Positions 41,150 through 50,647 are shown, numbered from the stretch's first letter. The stretch: 64,000 nt of DNA from Streptomyces sp. Act143 (GCF_003143935.1 NZ_QFRX01000001.1:4939201-5003200), one strand, 5' to 3'. Numbers and translations: made by a program. The notes: a model not told the origin generated them from the letters alone.

Positions 41150-42214
41150 TCAGCCGAGCGGTACTCCCCGTGCCGCCAGCCACGGCACCGGGTCCACGCC
41201 CGAGCCCAGTTCCGGTGTGACCCGCACCTCGAAGTGCAGGTGCGGGCCGGTGGAGTTGCCGGTGGTGCCGGACTGGCCGATCCACTGCCCCGGCGCCACT
41301 CGGTCGCCCTGGTCGACGGTGACGGCGGCGAGGTGGGCGTACTGCGTGTAGTAGCCGCCCGCGTGCTCGATCACGATCTCGATGCCGAAGGCGCCCCCGC
41401 AGGACACCTTCACCACCCGGCCCGCGCCGACCGCCCGCACCGGCGTGCCGATCGGCACCGCGAAGTCCTGCCCGGTGTGCCGGTTCGCCCACCGGGAGCC
41501 GCCGCTGCCGAAGCCCGCGGACAGCTCGTACGTCTCCACCGGGGTCACCCAGGCGCCCGTGACCTGCACCGCGGGCTGATCGAGCCGGACGGCGCCGCGG
41601 CAGGAGCCGGCCGCGACCGAGGCGTCCGCCTGGCCCTGCAACTGCTGACGCGCCTCTTGAAGTTTCTGCTCGATCCCGTTCTTCAGCTCCGCCAGCTCGA
41701 CGTTGCGCGTCTCCAGCGTCTGCCATGCCGATGCGGCCTTCGCCTCGTCCGCCGCGAGCTTCGCCTCCGCCCGCCGGCTCTTCTCGATGGCGTTGTCCAC
41801 GGCCAGATTCGCCTGGGAGAACACCTGCTGACCGCGCATCAACTCCTCCGGGCTGCCCGCGAGGATGATCTGCGCGGTGATCGGAAGCTCGCCCCCGTTG
41901 CGGTACTGGGCGCGCGCGATCCGGCCCAGGTCCTCGTGCAGGACGGCGATGTCCCGCCGCTCCCGGTCGAGCAGCGTCTCCAGCCGTTGCGCCGTCGCCC
42001 GCTGCACCTCGGCCTCCTGGCGCCCGGCCTCGTACTGCTGCGTCGCCACCGCCGCGTCCTCGTACAACCGGGCCACCTGCGCGCTGATCCCGGCGTCCGT
42101 GCCACCGTCACCGGTCGCCTTCTTCTCCGAGGCGTCGGTCGGACGGGCCGCCAGCACGGCGAGAGCGCACAGCAGAGCCGGGACGAGCAACGGGTGGCGG
42201 CGGGACGGTCGCAT
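41150..42214 (-). CDS. Secreted M23-type peptidoglycan endopeptidase with coiled coil
   Basis: A 354-residue protein starting at ATG 42214 (MRPSRRHPLLVPALLCALAVLAA, signal peptide). Residues about 40-200 are a long coiled coil (VARLYEDAAVATQQYEAGRQEAEVQRATAQRLETLLDRERRD), and the C-terminal 130 residues are a LytM/M23 domain with the zinc ligands in HTGQDFAVPIG and PHLHFEVRV. This is the layout of EnvC/NlpD-like or RipA-type cell-wall factors, which cut or activate cutting of peptide cross-links during growth and division. Confidence 0.9.
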   Translation of the reverse strand: MRPSRRHPLLVPALLCALAVLAARPTDASEKKATGDGGTDAGISAQVARLYEDAAVATQQYEAGRQEAEVQRATAQRLETLLDRERRDIAVLHEDLGRIARAQYRNGGELPITAQIILAGSPEELMRGQQVFSQANLAVDNAIEKSRRAEAKLAADEAKAASAWQTLETRNVELAELKNGIEQKLQEARQQLQGQADASVAAGSCRGAVRLDQPAVQVTGAWVTPVETYELSAGFGSGGSRWANRHTGQDFAVPIGTPVRAVGAGRVVKVSCGGAFGIEIVIEHAGGYYTQYAHLAAVTVDQGDRVAPGQWIGQSGTTGNSTGPHLHFEVRVTPELGSGVDPVPWLAARGVPLG

Positions 42215-42383
42215 GCCAGCGATCCTGACCCGAGCACGCACAGGCGGTCCTGTTCAAGTCGTACGGCCGGGGGACAGCGGTCCCCGGATGGCGCAGTCGT
42301 ACGACTGAACGGCCCCTGCCAGGATGCGGAGTGACGTCACGTCATGTGAGCGGGACGTACGGCTGTCACGGGTTGACGGCCTG

Positions 42384-44087
42384 TCATGTTCCGTCCCGGT
42401 GCTGCTGTTCGAGCGGCGCCTCCCACACCACCGTCGTACCGCCCCCGTCCTCGCCGATGCCCGGCCCGTGCCTGCTGTCGCCGCCGAGGGACTCCGCGCG
42501 CCGCTTGAGGTTGTTCAGGCCGCTGCGCCGCCCGCCCTCCGGGATGCCCACACCGTCGTCCGCGACCGTGAGCCGGACACCCTTGCGCCCGTCCGGCAGG
42601 GTGACGTCGGCGTCGACGACCACGTCGATACGGGACGCCTGGGCGTGCCGGAAGGCATTGGACAGGGCCTCCCGCAGGGCCGCGACGAGGTTCTTGCCGG
42701 TGAGGTCGCCGACCAGCGCGTCGACCGGGCCGACGAAGCGGTACGAGGGCTTGAAGCCGAGGGGCACGGCGGCCGTGTTGATCTCCCGCAGCACGCGCGT
42801 ACGCAGCCCTGAGGGCGCCTCGGCCGGACCCTGCTGGAGCGCGAAGATCGCGGTGCGGATCTCCTGGATGGTGACGTCGAGCTCGTCGACGGCGTTGCCG
42901 ACGCCCTCGCGCACGTCCGGCACGACCGACCTGCGTTGTGCGCTCTCCAGCATCATGCCGGTGGCGAACAGCCGCTGGATGACGAGATCGTGCAGGTCAC
43001 GGGCGATGCGGTCGCGGTCCTCGTAGACCGCGAGCCGCTCCCGGTCGCGCTGCGCGTCGGCCATCATCAGCGCGAGCGCGGCCTGCGCGGCGAACTGGAT
43101 CGCCAGCGTGCGCTCGGTCTGCGTGAACGGCCGCTCCCCCCGCGCCCGCGGGGTGACCAGGGCGCCCAGAATCCGGCCGTCGCTGTGCAGCGGCACCAGC
43201 ATGGTGGGCCCGTAGCCGTGCGCCAGCGCGGTGATCACGCGGGGGTCACCGGCCGCGTCCTCCAGGAACACCGCCTGTCCGTCGAGCAGCTCGGCGACGA
43301 TCCCGCTCTCCGGCGGGACGACCGCGCCCAGCAGGGCCGACGGCTCGTCGGCGGCCACGGCGGCGATCTCCAGGCCACCCTCGTCGGCGGGCAGCAGCAC
43401 GATCCCGGCCGTCGAGCCCGACAGCCGGCGGGCCTGCTCGGCGACGACCTGGAGGGCGTCGTCGGCGTCGCCGCCCGACAGCAGGGCGGTGGTGACGGCG
43501 ACCGACCCGTCGATCCAGCGCTCACGCTGCTGGGCCGCCTCGTACAGCCGGGCGTTGCCGATCGCGATCCCGGCCTCCGTGGCCAGCACCCTGACCATGT
43601 TCAGGTCGTAGTCGTTGAACGGCTCCCCGCCGCGCTTCTCCGTCAGATACAGGTTCCCGAAGATCTCGCCCTGGACGCGGATCGGCAGCCCCAGGAAACC
43701 GCGCATCGGCGGGTGGTGTTCGGGGAAGCCGCAGGAGCGCGGATCGGCCGTCAGATCCGCCAGCCGCACCGGTTCGGGGTCGCGGATGAGCGCGCCGAGC
43801 AGGCCCCGGTGCCCGTCCGGCAGCCGACCGATACGGCGGGCGGTCGCCTCGTCGACGCCGTGGTAGACGAAATCCGCCAGCCCCCGGCCGTCCTCGTCGA
43901 TGACCCCGATGGCCGCGTAGCGGGCGTCCGCCAGCTCCGCCGCGGTCTCGCAGATCCGGTCCAGCGTGGAGTGCAGCTCCAGACCGCTGCCGACGGACCG
44001 CATGGCCTCCAGCAGCTGCGGAACCCGCGCGGTCAGCTCGGCCGACAGCGTCGGGGGCGGGGGAGCGGGGGACGGTGCCTCGGACAT
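42384..44087 (-). CDS. Two-GAF sensor histidine kinase, DevS-like
   Basis: A 567-residue soluble kinase: first GAF about 36-180, second GAF about 205-350, a HisKA_3 dimerisation helix with the phospho-acceptor in RIARDLHDLVIQRLF, and an HATPase domain (NAFRHAQAS, DDGVGIPEGGRRSGLNNLKRRAESLGG). It has the architecture of DevS/DosT, haem-binding oxygen and redox sensors, and it sits beside the cytochrome bd genes on the same strand, so control of low-oxygen respiration is a reasonable guess. No response regulator is adjacent, which leaves it an orphan kinase here. Whether GAF1 holds haem cannot be seen. Confidence 0.88.
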   Translation of the reverse strand: MSEAPSPAPPPPTLSAELTARVPQLLEAMRSVGSGLELHSTLDRICETAAELADARYAAIGVIDEDGRGLADFVYHGVDEATARRIGRLPDGHRGLLGALIRDPEPVRLADLTADPRSCGFPEHHPPMRGFLGLPIRVQGEIFGNLYLTEKRGGEPFNDYDLNMVRVLATEAGIAIGNARLYEAAQQRERWIDGSVAVTTALLSGGDADDALQVVAEQARRLSGSTAGIVLLPADEGGLEIAAVAADEPSALLGAVVPPESGIVAELLDGQAVFLEDAAGDPRVITALAHGYGPTMLVPLHSDGRILGALVTPRARGERPFTQTERTLAIQFAAQAALALMMADAQRDRERLAVYEDRDRIARDLHDLVIQRLFATGMMLESAQRRSVVPDVREGVGNAVDELDVTIQEIRTAIFALQQGPAEAPSGLRTRVLREINTAAVPLGFKPSYRFVGPVDALVGDLTGKNLVAALREALSNAFRHAQASRIDVVVDADVTLPDGRKGVRLTVADDGVGIPEGGRRSGLNNLKRRAESLGGDSRHGPGIGEDGGGTTVVWEAPLEQQHRDGT

Positions 44088-44183
44088 GAGCCGAGCGTAA
44101 TTAGTCCTGTTTGCGGGGGAAAGTCGAGTTGCTGCGGGGCGTTGCGCTCCCAGTGACCGCCGACCGGCGGGTCCGGCATCCGC

Positions 44184-47100
44184 TCACGCCGTGAGCACCA
44201 GCGCCTCCGACTCCGCCTCCCGGTCCACCATTTCCCGCAGCGGCCCCGGCACGGCCGCCAGCTCGGCATAGGAGCCCCGCTGCACGACCCGGCCCTCGTC
44301 GAGGACGACGATCTCGTCCACCGCCTCCAGCCCGGCGAGCCGGTGCGTGATGAGCAGCGTCGTACGGCCCTGGGTGGCGGCCAGCAGATCGGCGGTGAGC
44401 GCGTCGGCGGTGGGCAGGTCCAGGTGCTCGGCGGGCTCGTCCAGCACGAGGACGGGGAAGTCGGCGAGCAGCGCCCGGGCCAGCGCCAGCCGCTGCCGCT
44501 GGCCTCCGGAAAGCCGCGCCCCGTGCTCGCCTACCAGCGTGTCGAGCCCGGCGGGCAGTCCGTCGGCCCAGTCCAGCAGCCGGGCCCGGCGCAGGGCGTC
44601 ACGGAGGTCAGCCTCGGTGGCGTCCTTCTTCGCGAGCAGCAGGTTCTCCCGCAGCGAGCTGTCGAAGAGGTGCGCGTCCTGGGCACACAGTCCGACCAGC
44701 CGCCGTACGTCGTCCCCGCCCAGGGCGTACGCGTCCACGCCGCCCAGCGTGTACGCACCGGCGTCCGCGTCCAGGAACCGCAGCAGCACCTGCGCGAGCG
44801 TCGTCTTGCCCGACCCGGACGGGCCCACGACGGCGATCCGGCGGCCCTCGGTGACGGTCAGGTCGACACCCGCGAGGGCGTCCCGCTCCTGCCCGGCGTA
44901 CCGGGCGGACAGCCCCCTCACGACGACCGGGAACGGCGCCGCGGGCGCCTCGCACGGCCGCTCCGGCTCCCGTACGGGTTCCGGGGCGTCCAGCACCTCG
45001 TAGACCCGCTCCGCGCTCTTGCGGACGCGCTGGCGGTACTGCACGGCGAGCGGGAGGCCGAGGACGGCCTCGAAGGCGGCCAGCGGAGTGAGGACGACGA
45101 CGGCCATGGCCACGCCGCCCAGCCGTCCGTCGGCGACCGCCTGGACACCCGCGAGCGCGGTCGCGGCGACCGTGAGACCGGAGATGAGCGCGGTCAGCCC
45201 GTCGCCGAGCGCGGTGGCGGTGGCGCCCCGCGAGGCGATCCGCGCGAGCACCCCGTCGGCCTCGCGGGCCTCGGCGCTACGCGCGGGGAGGGCGCCGGCG
45301 ACGCTCAGTTCGGCGGTGCCGGTGAGCAGGTCGGTCACCCGCGTCGCCAGCTCGCCGCGCGCCGGCGCCAGCCTCCGTTCAGCACGCCGGGCGACCGCGC
45401 CGGTGATCAGCGGCACGCCGACCCCGGCCGCCAGCAGTCCGGCAGCGAGGGCGGCACCGGCCTCGGGCAGCAGCCAGGCGGTGAAGCCGACGGCCGCGGC
45501 CGACACCGTCAGCGCCGCGCCGGCGGGGAGCAGCCAGCGCAGCCAGTAATCCTGGAGGGCGTCGACGTCGGCGACGAGCCGCGACAGCAGGTCGCCCCGG
45601 CGGGTCCGCCGCAGCCCCGCCGGCGCCAGCCGCTCCAGGCGCCGGTACACGGCGACCCGGGTGTCGGCCAGCATCCGCAGTACGGCGTCGTGCGACACGA
45701 GCCGCTCGGCGTAGCGGAAGACGGCCCGCCCGATGCCGAAGGCCCGCGTCGCCGTCACGGCGACCATCAGATAGAGCACCGGCGGCTGCTGCGAGGCTCG
45801 CGAGATCAGCCACCCGGAGGTCGCCATCAGCCCGACCGCGCTGCCGAGAGCGAGGCTCCCGAGCAGCAGGGCGAGTGCGAGCCGGCCGCGCCGGGGGCCG
45901 GACATGGCACGGACACGGGCGAGGACACCACGGCGTGCGGTTGCCGGCCCCGCTTGGTGATGCGCGGCCTCGGCGGCCTGAGGCGTCCCCGATTCGGCCT
46001 GCCGCGGAGCGTGGACCGTCCCGGCCGCGGCGGGAGCGGGGAGCGCAGCCTCGGCAGCCGCGGGCCGTACGGGGTCCGCAGCCTCGGCAGCCGCGGGCCG
46101 TACGGGGTCCGCAGCCTCCGGCAGCTCGGCTCCGGTAGACGTGGGCAGCATGGGCTCCGCCAGCCGCACCACCCGGTCCGCCACCCCCAGCAGCGCCGGC
46201 CGGTGCACGACGAGGAGCACGGTCCGGCCCACCGCCAGCCTGCGCACCGCCGCGACGACCTCGGCCTCCGTGGCCCCGTCGAGCGCGGCCGTCGGCTCGT
46301 CGAGCAGCAGCACGGGCCGGTCCGCGAGGAAGGCACGGGCCAGTGCGAGCCGCTGTCGCTGTCCGGCGGACAGCCCGGCCCCGTCCTCGCCGAGCACGGT
46401 GTCGGCGCCCTGCGGCAGCGCGTCGACGAACTCCAGGGCCCCCGCGTCCGCGAGTGCCCGCCGTACCGCGGCGTCGTCCGCAGCGGGCCGCGCCAGCCGG
46501 ACGTTCTCCGCGATCGTCCCGGCGAACAGCTGCGGCCGTTGCGGCACCCAGGCGACCTGTGACCGCCACTGGTCCAGGTCGGCCTCGGCCAGATCGACTT
46601 CCCCGACCCGCACCCGCCCCGCAGCGGGCGGCACGAACCCCAGCAGTACGTTCAGCAGCGTCGACTTGCCCGCCCCGCTCGGGCCGACGAGCGCGACCGT
46701 CTCCCCGGGCTCGACGGCGAAGGACACGTCGTGGACTGCATCACCGGACCGTCCCGGGAAGCGGACGGTGACGCCCTCGAAGGCCAGCACACCAGCCGGC
46801 ACGGCAGCCGTGCCCGCCGCCGGCACAGGTGTCTCCAGCACCTCGAAGATCTCCTCCGCGGCGGCCAGCCCTTCCGCCGCCGCGTGGTACTGCGCCCCGA
46901 CCTGCCGCAGCGGCAGATACGCCTCGGGCGCCAGCACAAGGATGACCAGCCCGTCGTACAGGTCCATCTCGCCGTGCACGAGCCGCATGCCGATCGTCAC
47001 GGCGACCAGCGCCACCGACAGCGTGGCGAGCAGTTCCAGGGCGAAGGACGAGATGAAGGCGATCCGCAAGGTGCGCATGGTCGCCTGCCGGTACTCGCCG

Positions 47101-47789
47101 GTGATGCGCTTGATCGAATCGGCCTGCGCCTTGGCCCGGCCGAACACCTTCAAGGTGGGCAGCCCGGCGACGACGTCGAGGAAGTGCCCGGACAGCCGGG
47201 ACAGCAGCTGCCATTGACGGTCCATCCGGGCCTGCGTGGCCCAGCCGATGAGCACCATGAAGATCGGGATGAGCGGCAGCGTGCCCACGATGATGGCCGC
47301 CGAGACCCAGTCCTCGGTGACCACCCGCGCCAGCACCGCCACCGGCACGACCACCGCCAGCCCCAGCTGCGGGAGGTAGCGCGAGAAGTAGTCGTCGAGG
47401 GCGTCTACACCTCGGGTGGCGAGCGCGACCAGCGAGCCGGTCCGCTGTCCGCTCAACCACCCCGGCCCCAGCCCCGCGGCCCGCTCCAGCAATCGCCCCC
47501 GCAGTTCGGACTTCACCGCCGCGCTCGCCCGATGGGCGGCCAGTTCGGTGAGCCAGGAGGCCAGGGCACGCCCGCAGGCGACCGCCGCCAACAGCAGCAG
47601 CGGGGTGCCGAGTTCACCGACCGACCGGCCGTGCTGGAAGGCACCGACCACCACCTCGGCGATGAGCATCGCCTGCGCGATGACCAGCGCTGCTCCGACG
47701 ACGCCCAGGCCGACGACCGCGACCATGAACAGACGGGTGGCGCGGGCGTATCGGAGGAGACGCGGGTCGATCGGTTTCACGTGAAACAC
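44184..47789 (-). CDS. cydDC: CydD-CydC fusion, thiol exporter for cytochrome bd assembly
   Basis: A 1201-residue protein made of two full ABC exporter halves joined head to tail. The first half (to about 560) has Walker A GPSGAGKST and signature LSAGQRQRLALARAF; the second (about 640-1201) has GPSGSGKTT and LSGGQRQRLALARALLADFPVLVLDEPAEHLD. Each has six membrane helices. In E. coli CydD and CydC are separate and export glutathione or cysteine for bd oxidase maturation; the fused form is known in Streptomyces. The linker between the halves carries an 11-residue coding repeat (EAADPVRPAAA). The start GTG and next codons lie in a parS site, which encodes Phe-His-Val-Lys. Confidence 0.93.
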   Translation of the reverse strand: MFHVKPIDPRLLRYARATRLFMVAVVGLGVVGAALVIAQAMLIAEVVVGAFQHGRSVGELGTPLLLLAAVACGRALASWLTELAAHRASAAVKSELRGRLLERAAGLGPGWLSGQRTGSLVALATRGVDALDDYFSRYLPQLGLAVVVPVAVLARVVTEDWVSAAIIVGTLPLIPIFMVLIGWATQARMDRQWQLLSRLSGHFLDVVAGLPTLKVFGRAKAQADSIKRITGEYRQATMRTLRIAFISSFALELLATLSVALVAVTIGMRLVHGEMDLYDGLVILVLAPEAYLPLRQVGAQYHAAAEGLAAAEEIFEVLETPVPAAGTAAVPAGVLAFEGVTVRFPGRSGDAVHDVSFAVEPGETVALVGPSGAGKSTLLNVLLGFVPPAAGRVRVGEVDLAEADLDQWRSQVAWVPQRPQLFAGTIAENVRLARPAADDAAVRRALADAGALEFVDALPQGADTVLGEDGAGLSAGQRQRLALARAFLADRPVLLLDEPTAALDGATEAEVVAAVRRLAVGRTVLLVVHRPALLGVADRVVRLAEPMLPTSTGAELPEAADPVRPAAAEAADPVRPAAAEAALPAPAAAGTVHAPRQAESGTPQAAEAAHHQAGPATARRGVLARVRAMSGPRRGRLALALLLGSLALGSAVGLMATSGWLISRASQQPPVLYLMVAVTATRAFGIGRAVFRYAERLVSHDAVLRMLADTRVAVYRRLERLAPAGLRRTRRGDLLSRLVADVDALQDYWLRWLLPAGAALTVSAAAVGFTAWLLPEAGAALAAGLLAAGVGVPLITGAVARRAERRLAPARGELATRVTDLLTGTAELSVAGALPARSAEAREADGVLARIASRGATATALGDGLTALISGLTVAATALAGVQAVADGRLGGVAMAVVVLTPLAAFEAVLGLPLAVQYRQRVRKSAERVYEVLDAPEPVREPERPCEAPAAPFPVVVRGLSARYAGQERDALAGVDLTVTEGRRIAVVGPSGSGKTTLAQVLLRFLDADAGAYTLGGVDAYALGGDDVRRLVGLCAQDAHLFDSSLRENLLLAKKDATEADLRDALRRARLLDWADGLPAGLDTLVGEHGARLSGGQRQRLALARALLADFPVLVLDEPAEHLDLPTADALTADLLAATQGRTTLLITHRLAGLEAVDEIVVLDEGRVVQRGSYAELAAVPGPLREMVDREAESEALVLTA
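47774..47787. promoter_or_regulatory. parS site in the cydDC start
   Basis: A perfect GTTTCACGTGAAAC. On the minus strand it encodes residues 2-5 (Phe-His-Val-Lys) of CydDC, directly after its GTG start at 47789. A ParB dimer here would sit on the translation start. Confidence 0.92.
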
Positions 47790-47830
47790 ACCCTCTTCTC
47801 AAGGGACATCAAGGCCCACAACGGACCCAA

Positions 47831-47858
47831 GGGGCATGTTTCACGTGAAACATGCCCC
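47831..47858. promoter_or_regulatory. 28-bp perfect palindrome containing parS
   Basis: The central 14 bp (47838-47851) are GTTTCACGTGAAAC. Seven more bases on each side (GGGGCAT and ATGCCCC) extend the symmetry to 28 bp without a mismatch. It lies in the 78-bp gap between cydB and cydDC, 51 bp from a second parS site. Apart from binding ParB it could act as a transcription-slowing hairpin. Confidence 0.93.
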
Positions 47859-47867
47859 ACGCGGAAT

Positions 47868-48887
47868 TCAGTGCACGGCTCCGGCGGCAGCGTCCGGCGC
47901 GATGTGCTGCGTGCCGATCCGCTTACGGAACACCCAGTAGGTCCAGCCCTGGTAGAGCAGCACGATCGGGGTGGCGATCGCCGCACACCAGGTCATGATC
48001 TTCAGGGTGTACGGGCTCGACGAGGCGTTGGTGACCGTCAGACTCCAGTCCTCATTGAGCGAGGACGGCATGACGTTCGGGAAGAGCGACAGGAAGAGCA
48101 TCGCCACGGCAGCCACGATGGTGACGCCGGACAGTGCGAACGACCAGCCCTCGCGCCCGGCCTGATTGGCCACCAGTGCGGCGACCAGGGCGGCGACGGC
48201 CACGATCAGCGCGACCAGACTCTTGCCGTCACCGCTGTCGACCTGCGTCCACAGCAGGAAGATCAGCGCGAACACGGCCGTGACGAGCCCGACTTGGAGC
48301 GCCAGCTTCCGTGACCGCTCCCGGATGTCCCCGACGGTCTTGAGTGCCGTGAACACCGCCCCGTGGAAGGTGAAGAGCGTGAGCGTCACCAGGCCACCGA
48401 GGAGGGCGTACGGGTTGAGCAGGTCCCAGAAGTCGCCGACGTACTCGAGGTTCTTGTCGATCTTCACGCCCCGCACGATGTTGCCGAAGGCGACGCCCCA
48501 CAGGAATGCGGGGATGAGCGAGGTCCAGAAGATCGCGGTCTCCCAGTTGCGCTGCCAGTTCTCCTCGGGCCGCTTCGCCCGGTACTCGAAGGCGACACCG
48601 CGGACGATCAAGCAGACCAGGATGATCAGCAGCGGCAGGTAGAAGCCGGAGAAGAGCGTGGCGTACCACTCGGGGAAGGCGGCGAAGGTCGCGCCGCCCG
48701 CCGTGAGCAGCCAGACCTCGTTGCCGTCCCAGACGGGGCCGATGGTGTTGATCAGCACCCGCTTCTCGGGCCGGTTCCGGGCCAGCAGCTTGGTGAGGAT
48801 GCCGACCCCGAAGTCGAAGCCCTCGAGGAAGAAGTAGCCGGTCCACAGGACGGCGATCAGCACGAACCAGACGTCGTGAAGTTCCAT
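47868..48887 (-). CDS. cydB: Cytochrome bd ubiquinol/menaquinol oxidase subunit II
   Basis: A 339-residue integral membrane protein with about eight to nine helices. It starts MELHDVWFVLIAVLWTGYFFLEGFDFGVG, the conserved CydB N-terminus, and includes GNEVWLLTAGGATFAAFPEWYA and WDLLNPYALLGGLVTLTLFTFHGAVF. It partners CydA in the bd oxidase, which takes electrons from quinol to oxygen with high affinity. The ATG at 48887 lies 18 bp after the cydA stop. The operon is under the Rex operator in front of cydA. Confidence 0.95.
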   Translation of the reverse strand: MELHDVWFVLIAVLWTGYFFLEGFDFGVGILTKLLARNRPEKRVLINTIGPVWDGNEVWLLTAGGATFAAFPEWYATLFSGFYLPLLIILVCLIVRGVAFEYRAKRPEENWQRNWETAIFWTSLIPAFLWGVAFGNIVRGVKIDKNLEYVGDFWDLLNPYALLGGLVTLTLFTFHGAVFTALKTVGDIRERSRKLALQVGLVTAVFALIFLLWTQVDSGDGKSLVALIVAVAALVAALVANQAGREGWSFALSGVTIVAAVAMLFLSLFPNVMPSSLNEDWSLTVTNASSSPYTLKIMTWCAAIATPIVLLYQGWTYWVFRKRIGTQHIAPDAAAGAVH

Positions 48888-48905
48888 GACTCGATCTCCC
48901 TCGGC

Positions 48906-50420
48906 CTAGTACGAGAAGGCCATCGGCTTGTCGGCGTCACGGGTGTCGCCGCCGATCTTCGTGGGCGGGTTGAGGTCGGCCTCGGTGAGCTCGGGCGGCC
49001 CGGCCTTGACGTACTTCACGAGCAGCTTCACCTCGACGACGGCGAGGATGGCGTACAGCGTGGTGAAGACGATCATCGAGGTGAGGACCTCACCCTGGGA
49101 GACACCGGGGGAGACCGCGTCGCGGGTCTGCAGGACGCCGTAGACGACCCACGGCTGACGGCCCATCTCGGTGAAGATCCAGCCCCAGGAGTTGGCGATC
49201 AGCGGGAAGCCCATGGTGAGGACGGCGATGCGCCAGTACCACTTGGTGAGCTTTGGGCCGAGGGCCTTCTTGGCCCTGGGCAGCAGCACCAGATGCGGCA
49301 CCTCGTCGTCGGCCACCCGCAGATGCTGCGGCAGCATGAACTTCTTGCGGGTCAGCCACAGCCCGAGCACGCCGATCGCGAGCGATGCCATGCCGAAGCC
49401 GATCATCCACCGGAAGCCCCAGTAGGCGACGGGGATGTTGGGCCGGTAGTCGCCCGGCCCGTACTTCTGCTGCTCCGTCTTGTTGACGTCGTTGATGCCG
49501 GGGACGTACGAGCTGAAGTCGTCCTTGGCCAGGAAGGACAGCAGGCCCGGAATCTCTATGGCCACCCTGTTGTGGCCCTTGTCGACGTCACCGACGGCGA
49601 AGATCGAGAAGGGGGCGGGCTTCTCGCCGTCCCAGAGCGCTTCGGCAGCGGCCATCTTCATCGGCTGCTGGTCGTACATGATCTTGCCGAGGGTGTCGCC
49701 GCTGATCGCCGTGAGAAGACCGCCGACGATGACCGTGACCAGACCGAGCCGCAGCGAGGTCTTCATGTCGCTGATGTGCTTCTTGCGCAGCAGGTGGAAG
49801 GCGGAGATGCCGACCATGAAGGCGCCACCGGTCAGGAACGCCGCGGTCAGGGTGTGGAAGGCCTGGGCGAGCGCGGTGTTCTGCGTCAGCACCGCCCAGA
49901 AGTCGGTGAGCTCGGCCCTCCCCTTCGCCTCGTTGATCTTGTAGCCGACGGGGTGCTGCATCCACGAGTTGGCCGCGAGGATGAAGTACGCCGACAGGAT
50001 CGTGCCGATCGAGACCATCCAGATGCAGGCCAGGTGGATCTTCTTCGGCAGCTTGTCCCAGCCGAAGATCCACAGCCCGATGAAGGTCGACTCGAAGAAG
50101 AAGGCGATCAGGGCCTCGAAGGCGAGCGGGGCACCGAAGATGTCACCGACGAAGCGCGAGTAGTCGGACCAGTTCATACCGAACTGGAACTCCTGCACGA
50201 TGCCGGTGACCACGCCCATCGCGATGTTGATCAGGAAGAGCTTGCCCCAGAACTTCGTCGCTCTGAGGTACTTCTCCTTCTCCGTGCGCACCCAGGCGGT
50301 CTGCAGGCCGGCCGTGAGAGCGGCGAGCGAGATCGTCAGGGGGACGAAGAGGAAGTGGTAGACGGTGGTGATGCCGAACTGCCAGCGCGCCAGTGTCTCC
50401 GGCGCCAGAGCCAAGTCCAC
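48906..50420 (-). CDS. cydA: Cytochrome bd oxidase subunit I
   Basis: A 504-residue integral membrane protein, starting at the GTG at 50420 behind AAGGAG. Conserved haem ligands are visible: His22 (VYHFLF, haem b595) and His189 (AQAFHTLTAAFLTGG, haem b558), with the quinol-loop region GWDKLPKK and Glu102/Glu110 (FEALIAFFFES). It is the quinol-oxidising subunit of the high-affinity terminal oxidase. The first of cydA-cydB-cydDC; a perfect Rex operator stands about 90 bp upstream, so expression rises when NADH/NAD+ is high. Confidence 0.96.
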   Translation of the reverse strand: MDLALAPETLARWQFGITTVYHFLFVPLTISLAALTAGLQTAWVRTEKEKYLRATKFWGKLFLINIAMGVVTGIVQEFQFGMNWSDYSRFVGDIFGAPLAFEALIAFFFESTFIGLWIFGWDKLPKKIHLACIWMVSIGTILSAYFILAANSWMQHPVGYKINEAKGRAELTDFWAVLTQNTALAQAFHTLTAAFLTGGAFMVGISAFHLLRKKHISDMKTSLRLGLVTVIVGGLLTAISGDTLGKIMYDQQPMKMAAAEALWDGEKPAPFSIFAVGDVDKGHNRVAIEIPGLLSFLAKDDFSSYVPGINDVNKTEQQKYGPGDYRPNIPVAYWGFRWMIGFGMASLAIGVLGLWLTRKKFMLPQHLRVADDEVPHLVLLPRAKKALGPKLTKWYWRIAVLTMGFPLIANSWGWIFTEMGRQPWVVYGVLQTRDAVSPGVSQGEVLTSMIVFTTLYAILAVVEVKLLVKYVKAGPPELTEADLNPPTKIGGDTRDADKPMAFSY

Positions 50421-50502
50421 GTCGTCAGTCTCCTTACGTCGCCGTGGTACAGCGGCAGTTTGCCCCTTATGTCACACACATCACTGGAGCAACCGGGACA
50501 CG

Positions 50503-50528
50503 CTTGTGAACGCGTTCACATTCACAAG
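50503..50528. promoter_or_regulatory. Rex operator upstream of cydA
   Basis: TGTGAACGCGTTCACA at 50505-50520 is a perfect 16-bp palindrome and matches the Rex operator of Streptomyces, where Rex senses NADH/NAD+ and represses cydABCD under good oxygen supply. A second, overlapping symmetry (CTTGTGAA ... TTCACAAG) extends to 50528. It lies about 85-100 bp upstream of the cydA start codon. Confidence 0.93.
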
Positions 50529-50647
50529 CAATTATGACGCACTGATTTTCGACAGTGAAAGGGGGGTCCCGCATGGGGCCATGTGGCACTCACCACGGGG
50601 GCGTGCGGCACTCATCGTGGGGGTGCGAGCACCCCCTTGGCAGCAAC

